DNA from: JAVBTR01 sp031556065
GTDB taxonomy: Bacteria > Bacillota > Clostridia > Christensenellales > Aristaeellaceae
NCBI GenBank assembly: GCA_031556065.1
Contig: JAVBTR010000032.1
Location: 40,193 to 104,192, forward strand
Direction of reading: 5' to 3'
Length of the DNA: 64,000 bases
Shown: in pieces, positions 40,692 through 48,788 of the stretch
Numbering within the stretch: position 1 is the stretch's first letter
Layout of the letters: each line of letters opens with the position of its first letter
Notes under the pieces: generated by a model
What the model saw: the letters and a program-made list of their open reading frames with translations, nothing else
Databases searched by the model: none
What the model was told of the DNA's origin: nothing
Position numbers and translations under genes: made by a program

Positions 40692-41981
40692 ATGCTAAAG
40701 AAATTTGCAGAATACACAACCCTTAACATCTTTGGAATGCTTGGACTTTCCTGCTACATTCTGGTGGATACTTTTTTCATTTCAAAGGGCTTAGGGGCAA
40801 ACGGCCTGGCAGCGCTGAACCTGGCTATCCCTGTGTACAGCTTCGTTCATGGCTGCGGCCTCATGCTTTCAATAGGCGGCGCCACAAGGTATTCGGTTTT
40901 GCACAGCCAGAATAAGCAAACGGATGCCAATGGTTTGTTTACCCGCACACTGTTCTTAGGGGGCATCTTTGGATTGGGATTTGCCGCCGTAGGGGCCTTC
41001 TTTTCACAAAGCTTAACCACAGCATTGGGCGCAGATCACACTGTTTTTCAACATACCAACACGTATATCAAAATCATTTTGCTATTCGCACCAGCCTTTA
41101 TCCTTAACGAAATCTTTGTTTCCTTCGTGCGTAACGATGGCGACCCCACCCTGGCCATGCTGGGTATGCTGGGCGGAAGCATTTCCAATATTCTGCTGGA
41201 CTACCTGTTCATTTTCCCTTTAAACATGGGCATCTTCGGGGCGGTATTGGCTACAGGCTTCGCGCCCATTATCAGTATGGCCATTCTCTCCCCGCATCTG
41301 CTAAAGAAAAGAAATTCATTTCACATTGCAAAAAGCAAAGCACCTGTTAAAGCTATATTTGCCCTTGGTTTCCCCTCCCTGGTAACAGAAGTTTCCTCTG
41401 GTATTGTAATGATTGTCTTTAACGGCATTATCCTTTCCCTTAGGGGCAATATCGGTGTAGCTGCCTATGGGGTGATCGCCAACCTGGCCCTGGTGGTGGT
41501 CGCCATTTACACAGGCATTGCCCAGGGTATCCAGCCACTGATCAGCTCCGCCCACGGCAGCAAGGATATGCAAAGCATTAAAGAGGTTCTGCGTTACGCT
41601 ATTATCACCATGCTGTTTATATCTGCGCTAATCTATTCTTTGGTCTTCTTCCTCGCCAGCCCTATCACCCAAATATTCAACAGCGAAAACAGCCTTCAAT
41701 TGCAGCAAATCGCCACCGCCGGGTTAAAACGCTACTTCCTAGCCGTACCATTCGCTGGCCTGAACATCATTCTCTGCGCCTACTTTACCTCCACAGAACG
41801 GCCCTTGCCCGCCCATATTATTTCTCTTTTGAGGGGCTTTGCCGTGATTATTCCCCTATCCTTTCTACTCTCCGCCCTGTGGGGGCTAACCGGCGTCTGG
41901 CTTACCTTTCCGGCTACGGAAATGCTTGTAGCCATATTCGGGATCATGCTTTTCAAGAATGGGCAAACAGGTTCCCATTAA
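40692..41981 (+). CDS. MATE efflux transporter (MepA family)
   Basis: 429 residues, 12 membrane spans. Exports cationic or small polar compounds against a sodium or proton gradient. Seen: MLKKFAEYTTLNIFGMLGLSCYILVDTFFISKGLGANGLAALNLAIPVYSF at the start with the family's F-F-I-S pattern, IRNDGDP-like loop (FVRNDGDPTLAMLGMLGGSISNILLDYLFIFPLNMGIFGAVLATGFAP), and a second half of the same design. Behind its own promoter and riboswitch-like leader; guanidine is a plausible substrate. Confidence 0.92.
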   Translation: MLKKFAEYTTLNIFGMLGLSCYILVDTFFISKGLGANGLAALNLAIPVYSFVHGCGLMLSIGGATRYSVLHSQNKQTDANGLFTRTLFLGGIFGLGFAAVGAFFSQSLTTALGADHTVFQHTNTYIKIILLFAPAFILNEIFVSFVRNDGDPTLAMLGMLGGSISNILLDYLFIFPLNMGIFGAVLATGFAPIISMAILSPHLLKKRNSFHIAKSKAPVKAIFALGFPSLVTEVSSGIVMIVFNGIILSLRGNIGVAAYGVIANLALVVVAIYTGIAQGIQPLISSAHGSKDMQSIKEVLRYAIITMLFISALIYSLVFFLASPITQIFNSENSLQLQQIATAGLKRYFLAVPFAGLNIILCAYFTSTERPLPAHIISLLRGFAVIIPLSFLLSALWGLTGVWLTFPATEMLVAIFGIMLFKNGQTGSH

Positions 41982-41990
41982 GGAGAGCGC

Positions 41991-42024
41991 AGCCCCCCTT
42001 TCCTTTGCAAAGGAAAGGGGGGCT
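41991..42024. repeat. 34-base perfect palindrome between convergent genes
   Basis: A 17-base arm (AGCCCCCCTTTCCTTTG) is followed directly by its exact complement, without loop. It lies between the MATE gene and the SGNH gene, which converge. There is no T-tract next to it, so either it is an intrinsic terminator of unusual type or a dispersed palindromic element. Confidence 0.7.
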
Positions 42025-42044
42025 CGCAATTTCTCTTAACTTTT

Positions 42045-42656
42045 TCAGAGCGCCTTCAGCCATTCCCTTTTAACCATCTCATGGCCCACAAAGGTGGGAT
42101 GAACCCCGTCGAAGGCCCACATATCAGGGGTGGTTTTCGCGGCTTCTTCGTCGAACCTGGCCTGCAATGGCACGAACACTGCGCCATGCTTTTGCGCTAA
42201 GTACTTCACTGCCTGGGCGCGAAGCTTGGTTTCAGAATCGAAGGCTTCCCAATTTGCAATGGTGGCAGTGCCTTTTAGAACAAAGGGCTCTAAAAGCATC
42301 AGCTTGATTTCCGGTAGCGCTTCTTTAATTTCGGTGAGGAGCATATCATACACCCGTTGGAACTTCACCGCATCCACACCGTTTTGATTGCCGATCTCGT
42401 GCCACACATCGTTGATGCCAATGAGAATGGACATCACATCGGGCTTTAGGTTGATAATATCCGCCTTGATCCGGGCATACACATCCACAATGCGGTTGCC
42501 GCTGATACCACGGTTATAGAAGGTGTATTCACCGGGGTTTTCAAAGCCCAGGTGGGCCGCAGTGAGAAGGGGGTACCCTTTGCCCAACTCCAGCGGTTCC
42601 TCCCGAACCCGGTTCACATCGGTAATAGAATCCCCTTGAAATAGTATGGTCGTCAT
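42045..42656 (-). CDS. SGNH/GDSL-type esterase
   Basis: 203 residues, no signal peptide. Blocks of the SGNH hydrolase family: I LFQGDSITD (Ser nucleophile), II GISGN (oxyanion Gly), III GINDVWHEI (oxyanion Asn), V DGVHPT (catalytic Asp/His). Substrate probably an acylated sugar or ester; unknown. Directly after glgA in the glg operon (one base gap), so possibly linked to glycan handling. Confidence 0.9.
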   Translation of the reverse strand: MTTILFQGDSITDVNRVREEPLELGKGYPLLTAAHLGFENPGEYTFYNRGISGNRIVDVYARIKADIINLKPDVMSILIGINDVWHEIGNQNGVDAVKFQRVYDMLLTEIKEALPEIKLMLLEPFVLKGTATIANWEAFDSETKLRAQAVKYLAQKHGAVFVPLQARFDEEAAKTTPDMWAFDGVHPTFVGHEMVKREWLKAL

Positions 42657-44273
42657 TTATTTTTCTTCCTTAGTTTCTGCTTTTTTTCTGGGTGCCCGCT
42701 TCTTTGGTTCCGCAGGTGCTTCCTCCGCTTTAGGTTCCTCTACCTTTTTCTTGGCAGGGGCACGCTTTTTCGGCTTAATCTCCTCCACAACCGGGTTTTC
42801 CTCTGAAATAGGATCCGGTGGTAAAGCACGCACTTCGTCTTTGATGACCTTGTCGTACAGTTCAAGGTACTTGCCAGCGGATTGATCCCAGGAGTAGTCC
42901 CCTTCCATGCCTCGGAGCTGAAGGTTTTGCCAAACAGCTTTGTCTTCCCGGTAGTACTTTACAGCCCGCTCAATGGTATGGAGCATATCGTGGGCGTTGT
43001 AGTTAAAAAAGGTAAAGCCATTGCCTTGGCCGCTATCCTCGTTGTATGAAAGAACGGTATCACGCAGACCACCGGTTTCCCGCACAAGGGGCACCGTGCC
43101 ATAGCGGAGGCTGATTAGCTGGCTAAGACCGCAGGGCTCGAACTGGCTGGGCATTAGGAACATATCCGCGCCAGCGTAAATCTGATGCGCCAAAGCGTTA
43201 TCCATAGTGAAGCGTGCAGCTACGCGGCCATGATAATGGCTCTCCGCCCAACTGAACAGATTCACATAGCGGCTGTCGCCCATGCCCAGAACCACCAATT
43301 GCACATCCAGGTTCATAATGCTGCCGATAACATAATCCACCAAATCCAGACCCTTTTGGTTGGAAAGCCTGCCCACCATACCGATAATGGGCACATCATC
43401 CCTGACCTGAAGGCCCAGCTTTTCTTGCAAAGCACGCTTGCAGGCCTTTTTGCCGCTCAGGTCTTTAATGGTATAAGCCTTTTCAATGCTGTGATCGTTA
43501 GCTGGATCGTAATCCACCATATCAATGCCATTTAAAATACCAAACACACTGCTCTTTCGGGCGCGAACCAAGCCATCCAACCGTTCGCCATAGTAAGCCG
43601 TCTGAATTTCTTCGGAATAGGAGGGGCTTACGGTGGTTACTGCGTCTGAATAAACCAGGGCCGCTTTCATAAAGTTGGCGCAGCCATAGCATTCCAATTT
43701 ATCGCTTGTCCAAAGGCTATCCCCCAGGCCAAGAACATCTTGCACTTCCTTAATGCCAAAAATCCCCTGGTATTGCAGGTTATGAATGGTATACACGGTT
43801 TTGATGCCGCTATAAAAGGGCAGATGATCGTATTGAATACGAAGCAGTGCTGGGATCATACCGGATTGCCAATCGTGGGCGTGAAGCACATCGGGTGCAA
43901 AACCCAACAATGGCAGCGCGTTTAATACCGCACGGCAGAAATAGCCAAAACGCTCGTATTCATCCCCGCCCAGGCCGTAAATGTAGGGGCGTCCAAAATA
44001 GTATTTATTATCAATGAAATACCATTTAACGCCGTCCTTTTCCAGCAGCTCAATGCCCGCATACTGGCGGCGCCAGCCCAATTGCACCTCAAAATCCACT
44101 ACGTGGGTCATTTGCTCCTGCCACTTAGCCGGGATGGCTGTGTACATAGGCATAATGACCCGTACATCGTGGCCAGCCTTGGCCAGCACAGGGGCCAGGG
44201 CGCCCACCACATCCGCCAGGCCGCCGGTTTTAACAAACGGCACACACTCGCTGGCAGTAAATAAAATCTTCAT
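42657..44273 (-). CDS. glgA: Glycogen synthase with charged C-terminal extension
   Basis: 538 residues from the ATG at 44,273 (the upstream start overlaps the ribosome site). GT5 enzyme using ADP-glucose to elongate glycogen. Seen: ADP-glucose loop KTGGLADVVGALAP at the N-terminus, DVLHAHDWQSGMIPALL, SYSEEIQTAYYGERLDG, and in the C-terminal half MPSQFEPCGLSQLISLRYGTVPLVRETGGLRDTV. After about residue 480 comes a Lys/Pro/Glu/Ala-rich tail (VEEIKPKKRAPAKKKVEEPKAEEAPAEPKKRAPRKKAETKEEK) not found in the usual enzyme, resembling histone-like tails. Confidence 0.95.
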   Translation of the reverse strand: MKILFTASECVPFVKTGGLADVVGALAPVLAKAGHDVRVIMPMYTAIPAKWQEQMTHVVDFEVQLGWRRQYAGIELLEKDGVKWYFIDNKYYFGRPYIYGLGGDEYERFGYFCRAVLNALPLLGFAPDVLHAHDWQSGMIPALLRIQYDHLPFYSGIKTVYTIHNLQYQGIFGIKEVQDVLGLGDSLWTSDKLECYGCANFMKAALVYSDAVTTVSPSYSEEIQTAYYGERLDGLVRARKSSVFGILNGIDMVDYDPANDHSIEKAYTIKDLSGKKACKRALQEKLGLQVRDDVPIIGMVGRLSNQKGLDLVDYVIGSIMNLDVQLVVLGMGDSRYVNLFSWAESHYHGRVAARFTMDNALAHQIYAGADMFLMPSQFEPCGLSQLISLRYGTVPLVRETGGLRDTVLSYNEDSGQGNGFTFFNYNAHDMLHTIERAVKYYREDKAVWQNLQLRGMEGDYSWDQSAGKYLELYDKVIKDEVRALPPDPISEENPVVEEIKPKKRAPAKKKVEEPKAEEAPAEPKKRAPRKKAETKEEK

Positions 44274-44333
44274 AAGAGTCGCCTCCTTCAAGAATAAAAA
44301 TGCCCAATGAATAGTTTATGCACCCTTATTCTA

Positions 44334-45455
44334 TTATATGACCACGTTTTTCGCAATCACAATGGGATAGGAATCCGGTCCGATCAATTTAGCGTTACGC
44401 TTAATCACAGCCTGCTTATCCAGCACGCAGTTTTCAATATGCGCCCCGGAATGGATCTGCCCATCCTGCATGATAATACAGTTTTTCACATGGGTATCTG
44501 GTGCCACGCGCACGCCCCGGAACAGGATGGAATTTTCTACCTTGCCTTCAATAATGCAGCCATCGGCTACCAGGGAATTCACACACTGAGCGCTATCGCC
44601 ATAGGTGGCAGGCATTTCATCGCGTATTTTGGTATACACGGGCAGATCGTCCGCAAACACCTTCTGGCGCACCTTTTGATCCAGCATGGCCATGTTCATG
44701 TTGAAGTAGCTTTGTACGGAATCGATATGCCAGCAGGGGCCGATATATTCGTAGGTGCGTACACGCATGCCTTCTTTTTGGATCAACCTTTGGAGCACAT
44801 CCTTTTCCATATCGTGGTAGCCGTGGGCCACCGCGTCGTCCACCAATTTCCGAAGAAGCTCCCGCTTTAAGAGCATGACCTTCATATAAGTGTTTTTGTG
44901 GGTGGGCTTGGTGGGTTCTACTTCCACATCGGTTACAATGCCTTCTTCGTTGATGTTCAAGTAGCTGCCGTATTCCGCCCGTATCATGGAAGGATCTTTG
45001 GTATACAGGCAGGTAATTTCCGCGCCGGATTCGATATGCTTTTTGATCATCTTTTCGAAGCTCATGTTGTATAAAATGGTACTGTCGCTTAAAATCACGT
45101 ATTCCTGCTTGGAACGGGTGAGGTAGCTGGTGTTGGAACGCAGGGCGTCCAGCACGCCGGAATAAATACCGATGTTTTCCCTGGTTAAAAAGGGTGGGAG
45201 AATAAATAAACCATTGTTCTTGCTGTGTAGGTCCCATTCCTTGCCGGAACCCAAATGGTCCATCAAGCTATGGTAGTTTTTCTGCATCACCACACCAACA
45301 TTATGAACGCCGGAATTGACGAAGCTGGATACTAAAAAGTCGATCACGCGGTAGCGGCCTAAAACAGGCAGCGCCGCAATGGCACGGGTCAAAGTCAGTT
45401 CACGAAGGCGGGAATCGCCTTCGCCCGTATATATCATGCCCATTACATCATTCAT
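44334..45455 (-). CDS. glgD: GlgD, regulatory-type glucose-1-phosphate adenylyltransferase subunit
   Basis: 373 residues. A paralogue of GlgC found in Firmicutes; it forms a mixed enzyme with GlgC. The nucleotide-binding loop is degenerate (MIYTGEGDSRLRELTL instead of GGxGxRL), as usual for GlgD. Also ALPVLGRYRVIDFLVSSFVNSGVHNVGVV, GTALG-like stretch missing, and a C-terminal left-handed beta-helix (DGCIIEGKVENSILFRGVRVAPDTHVKNCIIMQDGQ). 41 bases after glgC. Confidence 0.93.
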   Translation of the reverse strand: MNDVMGMIYTGEGDSRLRELTLTRAIAALPVLGRYRVIDFLVSSFVNSGVHNVGVVMQKNYHSLMDHLGSGKEWDLHSKNNGLFILPPFLTRENIGIYSGVLDALRSNTSYLTRSKQEYVILSDSTILYNMSFEKMIKKHIESGAEITCLYTKDPSMIRAEYGSYLNINEEGIVTDVEVEPTKPTHKNTYMKVMLLKRELLRKLVDDAVAHGYHDMEKDVLQRLIQKEGMRVRTYEYIGPCWHIDSVQSYFNMNMAMLDQKVRQKVFADDLPVYTKIRDEMPATYGDSAQCVNSLVADGCIIEGKVENSILFRGVRVAPDTHVKNCIIMQDGQIHSGAHIENCVLDKQAVIKRNAKLIGPDSYPIVIAKNVVI

Positions 45456-45496
45456 ATGGATGCCTTCCTCTCTTTTAAGTTTATCGGTGTTGCCCT

Positions 45497-46678
45497 TTAA
45501 AATGTTGTTTCAGCATCCACCTGAACACCGGCTTTAACGGTAACGCCTGCCGGCAGGGTGATATTCTGGCCAACCACAGCGATATCCCCAGTTTCTTCGC
45601 CAACGATAGCCCCTGCACCGATCACAGCGCCTTCGGCCACGATGGCACGGCGAACCACAGCGCCCCGCTTAATCACCGCGCCCGGCATGATAACGCCCTG
45701 CTCTACACTGGCGCCTTCTTCGATAATAACACCAGCAAACAACACCGAGTTTTCCACCTTGCCGTAGACTTCGGAACCTTCCGTAATCAGGCTATGGCTC
45801 ACCTTGGCGCCCTTGGCGATATAGTGGGGCGGCATGCCGGGGTTTCTGGCATATACCCGCCATTTTTTGTCGTGGAGATCAATGGGCATGGGAGTGGAAA
45901 GCAAATCCATGTTGGCTTCCCACAAGCTTTCGATGGTACCAACATCCTTCCAATAGCCATCGAAATTATAGGCCACCATTTTTTGCTTGTCACCCAGCAT
46001 GGTGGGGATAATGTTTTTACCAAAGTCGTTCTGGGATTTTTTATTTTCTTCATCTTCGGTCAGATACTTGCGCAGCTTGCTCCAGGTGAAGATATACACG
46101 CCCATGGATGCCTGGTTGTTCTTGGGGTTCTTGGGTTTTTCTTCGAATTCAATAATGTTGTCTTCCGTATCGGTATTCATAATGCCAAAGCGGCTGGCTT
46201 CTTCCCAAGGTACTTCCCGCACAGCAATGGTGGCATCGGCCTCATGCTCGATATGGAATTGCAGCATAGCGTTATAATCCATTTTATAGATATGATCGCC
46301 CGAGAGGATCAGCACATAATCCGGGTCGTACTGTTCGATAAACGCCATGTTTTGGTAAATAGCATTGGCCGTACCGCGATACCATTCACCGGATTTGCCT
46401 TTTACATAAGGGGGAAGCACAAACACGCCACCGTTGGTTAAGTCCAAATCCCAGGGGGAGCCGGAACCAATGTAGCTGTTTAACTCCAAAGGCTGATACT
46501 GGGTTAACACGCCCACCACATCGATGTGGCTATTGGTGCAGTTGGACAGGGGGAAATCGATGATCCGGTATTTTCCTCCATAGGGTACGGCAGGTTTCGC
46601 AACGTTTTTTGTCAGGATGCCCAAACGGCTCCCTTGACCGCCTGCCAGCAGCATGGCGACACATTGCTTCTTTTTCAT
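45497..46678 (-). CDS. glgC: Glucose-1-phosphate adenylyltransferase
   Basis: 393 residues. Makes ADP-glucose, the first committed step of glycogen synthesis. Seen: AMLLAGGQGSRLGILTKNVAKPAVPYGGKYRIIDFPLSNC, GTANAIYQN, VLILSGDHIYKMDY, SRFGIMNTDTEDNIIEFEEKPKNPKNNQASMGVYIFTW, and a C-terminal beta-helix of hexapeptide repeats. First gene of the minus-strand operon glgC-glgD-glgA-SGNH. The 269-base gap to spoIID holds a hairpin (46,735-46,775) but no promoter I could fix. Confidence 0.96.
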   Translation of the reverse strand: MKKKQCVAMLLAGGQGSRLGILTKNVAKPAVPYGGKYRIIDFPLSNCTNSHIDVVGVLTQYQPLELNSYIGSGSPWDLDLTNGGVFVLPPYVKGKSGEWYRGTANAIYQNMAFIEQYDPDYVLILSGDHIYKMDYNAMLQFHIEHEADATIAVREVPWEEASRFGIMNTDTEDNIIEFEEKPKNPKNNQASMGVYIFTWSKLRKYLTEDEENKKSQNDFGKNIIPTMLGDKQKMVAYNFDGYWKDVGTIESLWEANMDLLSTPMPIDLHDKKWRVYARNPGMPPHYIAKGAKVSHSLITEGSEVYGKVENSVLFAGVIIEEGASVEQGVIMPGAVIKRGAVVRRAIVAEGAVIGAGAIVGEETGDIAVVGQNITLPAGVTVKAGVQVDAETTF

Positions 46679-46947
46679 TGGCGATTCGCTCCTTTGTTAT
46701 AAACTCTCAGCCAGACTTTGGCCGGGTTCTGGTGATGAAATGCAAACCGTGAACCGCGCGAAAGGCACGGCGGTTTCACGAGAATGACCGTCTTTTCATA
46801 GGATATACGGCCGCAACCCGCGGCAAAGGTTTTTTTGAAGGTGCTTCTACCTTCCATTCCATTTCCATATGTTTATCTAACAGGTTATTTTCGACATGGA
46901 TTTAAAATCTCCTGTTAATTTAAAAACTTTTCGGGAGGAATGACATT

Positions 46948-48078
46948 ATGCCCAAAGAATCACGGGCTTTTTTGGGAGCAATCGCCTTATGTATTTTTGC
47001 CATCCTTTGGAGCCTTTTCGGCGCGCCTCTTAAAATAGAAGAATGGCAGGGAATTCCCTCCCAATTTCAAATGAGTTTCCGGCTTTTGCCCAGCCGGGCC
47101 GTGCATATACTAAGCCTTTTCCACCTCGAAAGAACTGCAGGCGTTTATTCGGATCAGAATCAGGTAAAACTATTCGACAACGAAGCAAACCAATTGGTTT
47201 CCCTGCCCATGGAAGAGTATTTGATCGGTGTTTTGGCCCAGGAGATGCCTGCCAGCTACCATCTGGAGGCCTTAAAGGCACAGGCAGTGGCGGCCAGAAC
47301 AAGGCTTACCATGGGCTGCGATAAACATACGGATGCCATGGCCTGCACCGATCCCGCCCATTGCCAGGGCTACCTCACCGAGGACAAGCAAAAAGAAAAA
47401 TGGGGCGCGGAGTTTAACCAGTATTATGCCCGGCTAAAAAAAGCAGTGGAAGAAACCAAGGATGAAATTATCACCTATGAAGGAAAACCCATTACTGTGC
47501 TTTTCCATGCGGTATCCGGCGGATTTACGGAAGATGCCAAAGCCGTCTTTGGTGAGGATGTGCCCTATTTAAAAAGCGTGCAATCCTCTGGAGAAGAAGG
47601 CGTGAATAAATTCGAAACCAAACAAAGCTTTTCAAACGCTGAAGCGGTTTCTGTTTTAAACGCCGCCTTCCCTAATGCCCACCTTACCCAGGAATTGCTG
47701 CCCATTCAAATGGTGCCCTTAAGCCACACAGATTCTGGCCGGGTGGAATCCCTCCAATTAGGCGATACCATTGTTACAGGCCGGGAGCTAAGAGAAGCGC
47801 TGAACCTGAACTCAACCCTTTTTTCCCTGCAGTTCACCGATTCCACCCTGACCTTTCTTGAAAAAGGCTATGGCCACGGCGTGGGCATGAGCCAAGCCGG
47901 CGCCAATGCCATGGCCGCTAAAGGTAGCGATTACAAAACCATTTTAACCCATTACTATGGCGGCACCCAAATCGTCTCTTGGAATGAAACCGCCTCTTTA
48001 GGAGAAGCTAATAACGAAGTTTCTCATTTGGAGGATGCCATCGATGGATTGGAAGGACAAACGGCAAAGGGCACATAA
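46948..48078 (+). CDS. spoIID: Stage II sporulation protein D (lytic transglycosylase)
   Basis: 376 residues. A membrane-bound enzyme that, with SpoIIP and SpoIIM, degrades septal peptidoglycan during engulfment; sigma-E controlled in known spore-formers. One N-terminal span (FLGAIALCIFAILWSLFGA), then the SpoIID domain: MEEYLIGVLAQEMPASYHLEALKAQAVAARTRL, FHAVSGGFTEDAKAVFG, and GYGHGVGMSQAGANAMAAKGSDYKTILTHYYGGT near the end. GGGAGG precedes the ATG. Overlaps the next gene by 35 bases. Confidence 0.93.
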   Translation: MPKESRAFLGAIALCIFAILWSLFGAPLKIEEWQGIPSQFQMSFRLLPSRAVHILSLFHLERTAGVYSDQNQVKLFDNEANQLVSLPMEEYLIGVLAQEMPASYHLEALKAQAVAARTRLTMGCDKHTDAMACTDPAHCQGYLTEDKQKEKWGAEFNQYYARLKKAVEETKDEIITYEGKPITVLFHAVSGGFTEDAKAVFGEDVPYLKSVQSSGEEGVNKFETKQSFSNAEAVSVLNAAFPNAHLTQELLPIQMVPLSHTDSGRVESLQLGDTIVTGRELREALNLNSTLFSLQFTDSTLTFLEKGYGHGVGMSQAGANAMAAKGSDYKTILTHYYGGTQIVSWNETASLGEANNEVSHLEDAIDGLEGQTAKGT

Positions 48079-48718
48079 GAAAGCGCTGGCCATCTCATAC
48101 GCCTATGACCGGTTTATGGAAAAGCAAGGGTTCTACATTGTATTGGCCCTGTGCGTTTTAACCATTGTTTTAACCGCCATTTTTACCAACAAGAACCATA
48201 CCGTTATTGCGCAGCCCCCTGTTTATGAAGGGCTTATGGCCGCAGCAGAGGATGAGACTGTCCAGCGGTTAAAGGATGTGGCCACCCCCGCCCCTACTCA
48301 GCCGCCTGCGGTTTTTGTTTTTCCCCTTTCCGATTTCAAAGCCGTCTACCGGGCTTTCGACGGGGCCCGTCCTGCTTATTTTGAGCATAGCGGCCATTGG
48401 CAATTACACCGGGGCATCGACATTTACGCCGATTACGGCCAAAGTGTTCTGGCAATAGCCGATGGCAAAGTAAAAACCATTGAAAAAGGCGGCTCCGATG
48501 GCATTGCGATTACCCTTAGCCACTTAAACGGCTATGAAAGCTGCTATAAGGGCCTGTTAAGCCTTTCCGGCATTGAGGCAGGCGATCCTGTTAAATCGGG
48601 CCAGGTCATCGCTTACGCGGGATATGGGCCCCTTTTGGAAAACGAGGATGGCGCCCATATCCACCTGGAAATCAAGAAAGAAGATATATTGCTAAACCCT
48701 GCGGATTTATTTCAATAA
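48044..48718 (+). CDS. LytM (M23) endopeptidase, SpoIIQ-like
   Basis: 224 residues from the ATG at 48,044 (GGAGG nine bases upstream). A basic N-terminus, one span (FYIVLALCVLTIVLTAIFT), and a LytM domain with zinc-ligand motif HRGIDIYADYGQSVLAIADGKV and GAHIHLEI, both complete. SpoIIQ together with SpoIIIAH forms the channel between forespore and mother cell; in clostridial forms the metal site is intact. Pairing with spoIID is a typical sporulation neighbourhood. Confidence 0.85.
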   Translation: MDWKDKRQRAHKKALAISYAYDRFMEKQGFYIVLALCVLTIVLTAIFTNKNHTVIAQPPVYEGLMAAAEDETVQRLKDVATPAPTQPPAVFVFPLSDFKAVYRAFDGARPAYFEHSGHWQLHRGIDIYADYGQSVLAIADGKVKTIEKGGSDGIAITLSHLNGYESCYKGLLSLSGIEAGDPVKSGQVIAYAGYGPLLENEDGAHIHLEIKKEDILLNPADLFQ

Positions 48719-48727
48719 TGGCACACA

Positions 48728-48756
48728 TTTACATTTGTATCGCATTGTATTATAAT
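48728..48756 (+). promoter_or_regulatory. Sigma-A promoter of glmS
   Basis: TTTACA (48,728-48,733) and TATAAT (48,751-48,756) are 17 bases apart. The leader to the start is only about 25 bases, too short for a glmS ribozyme. Confidence 0.85.
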
Positions 48757-48788
48757 ACGTATTAATACATCTTGTTGGAGGAATGATC

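Noticed and set aside
44334..44870. Plus-strand 187-residue frame opposite glgD
   Set aside because: Shadow frame rich in His/Ile caused by the beta-helix codons of glgD.
46735..46775. Hairpin in the glgC-spoIID gap as riboswitch or terminator
   Set aside because: Stem with bulge but no T-tract and no known motif; too little support.
48719..48788. glmS ribozyme
   Set aside because: The leader is only about 25-30 bases and lacks the ribozyme core.
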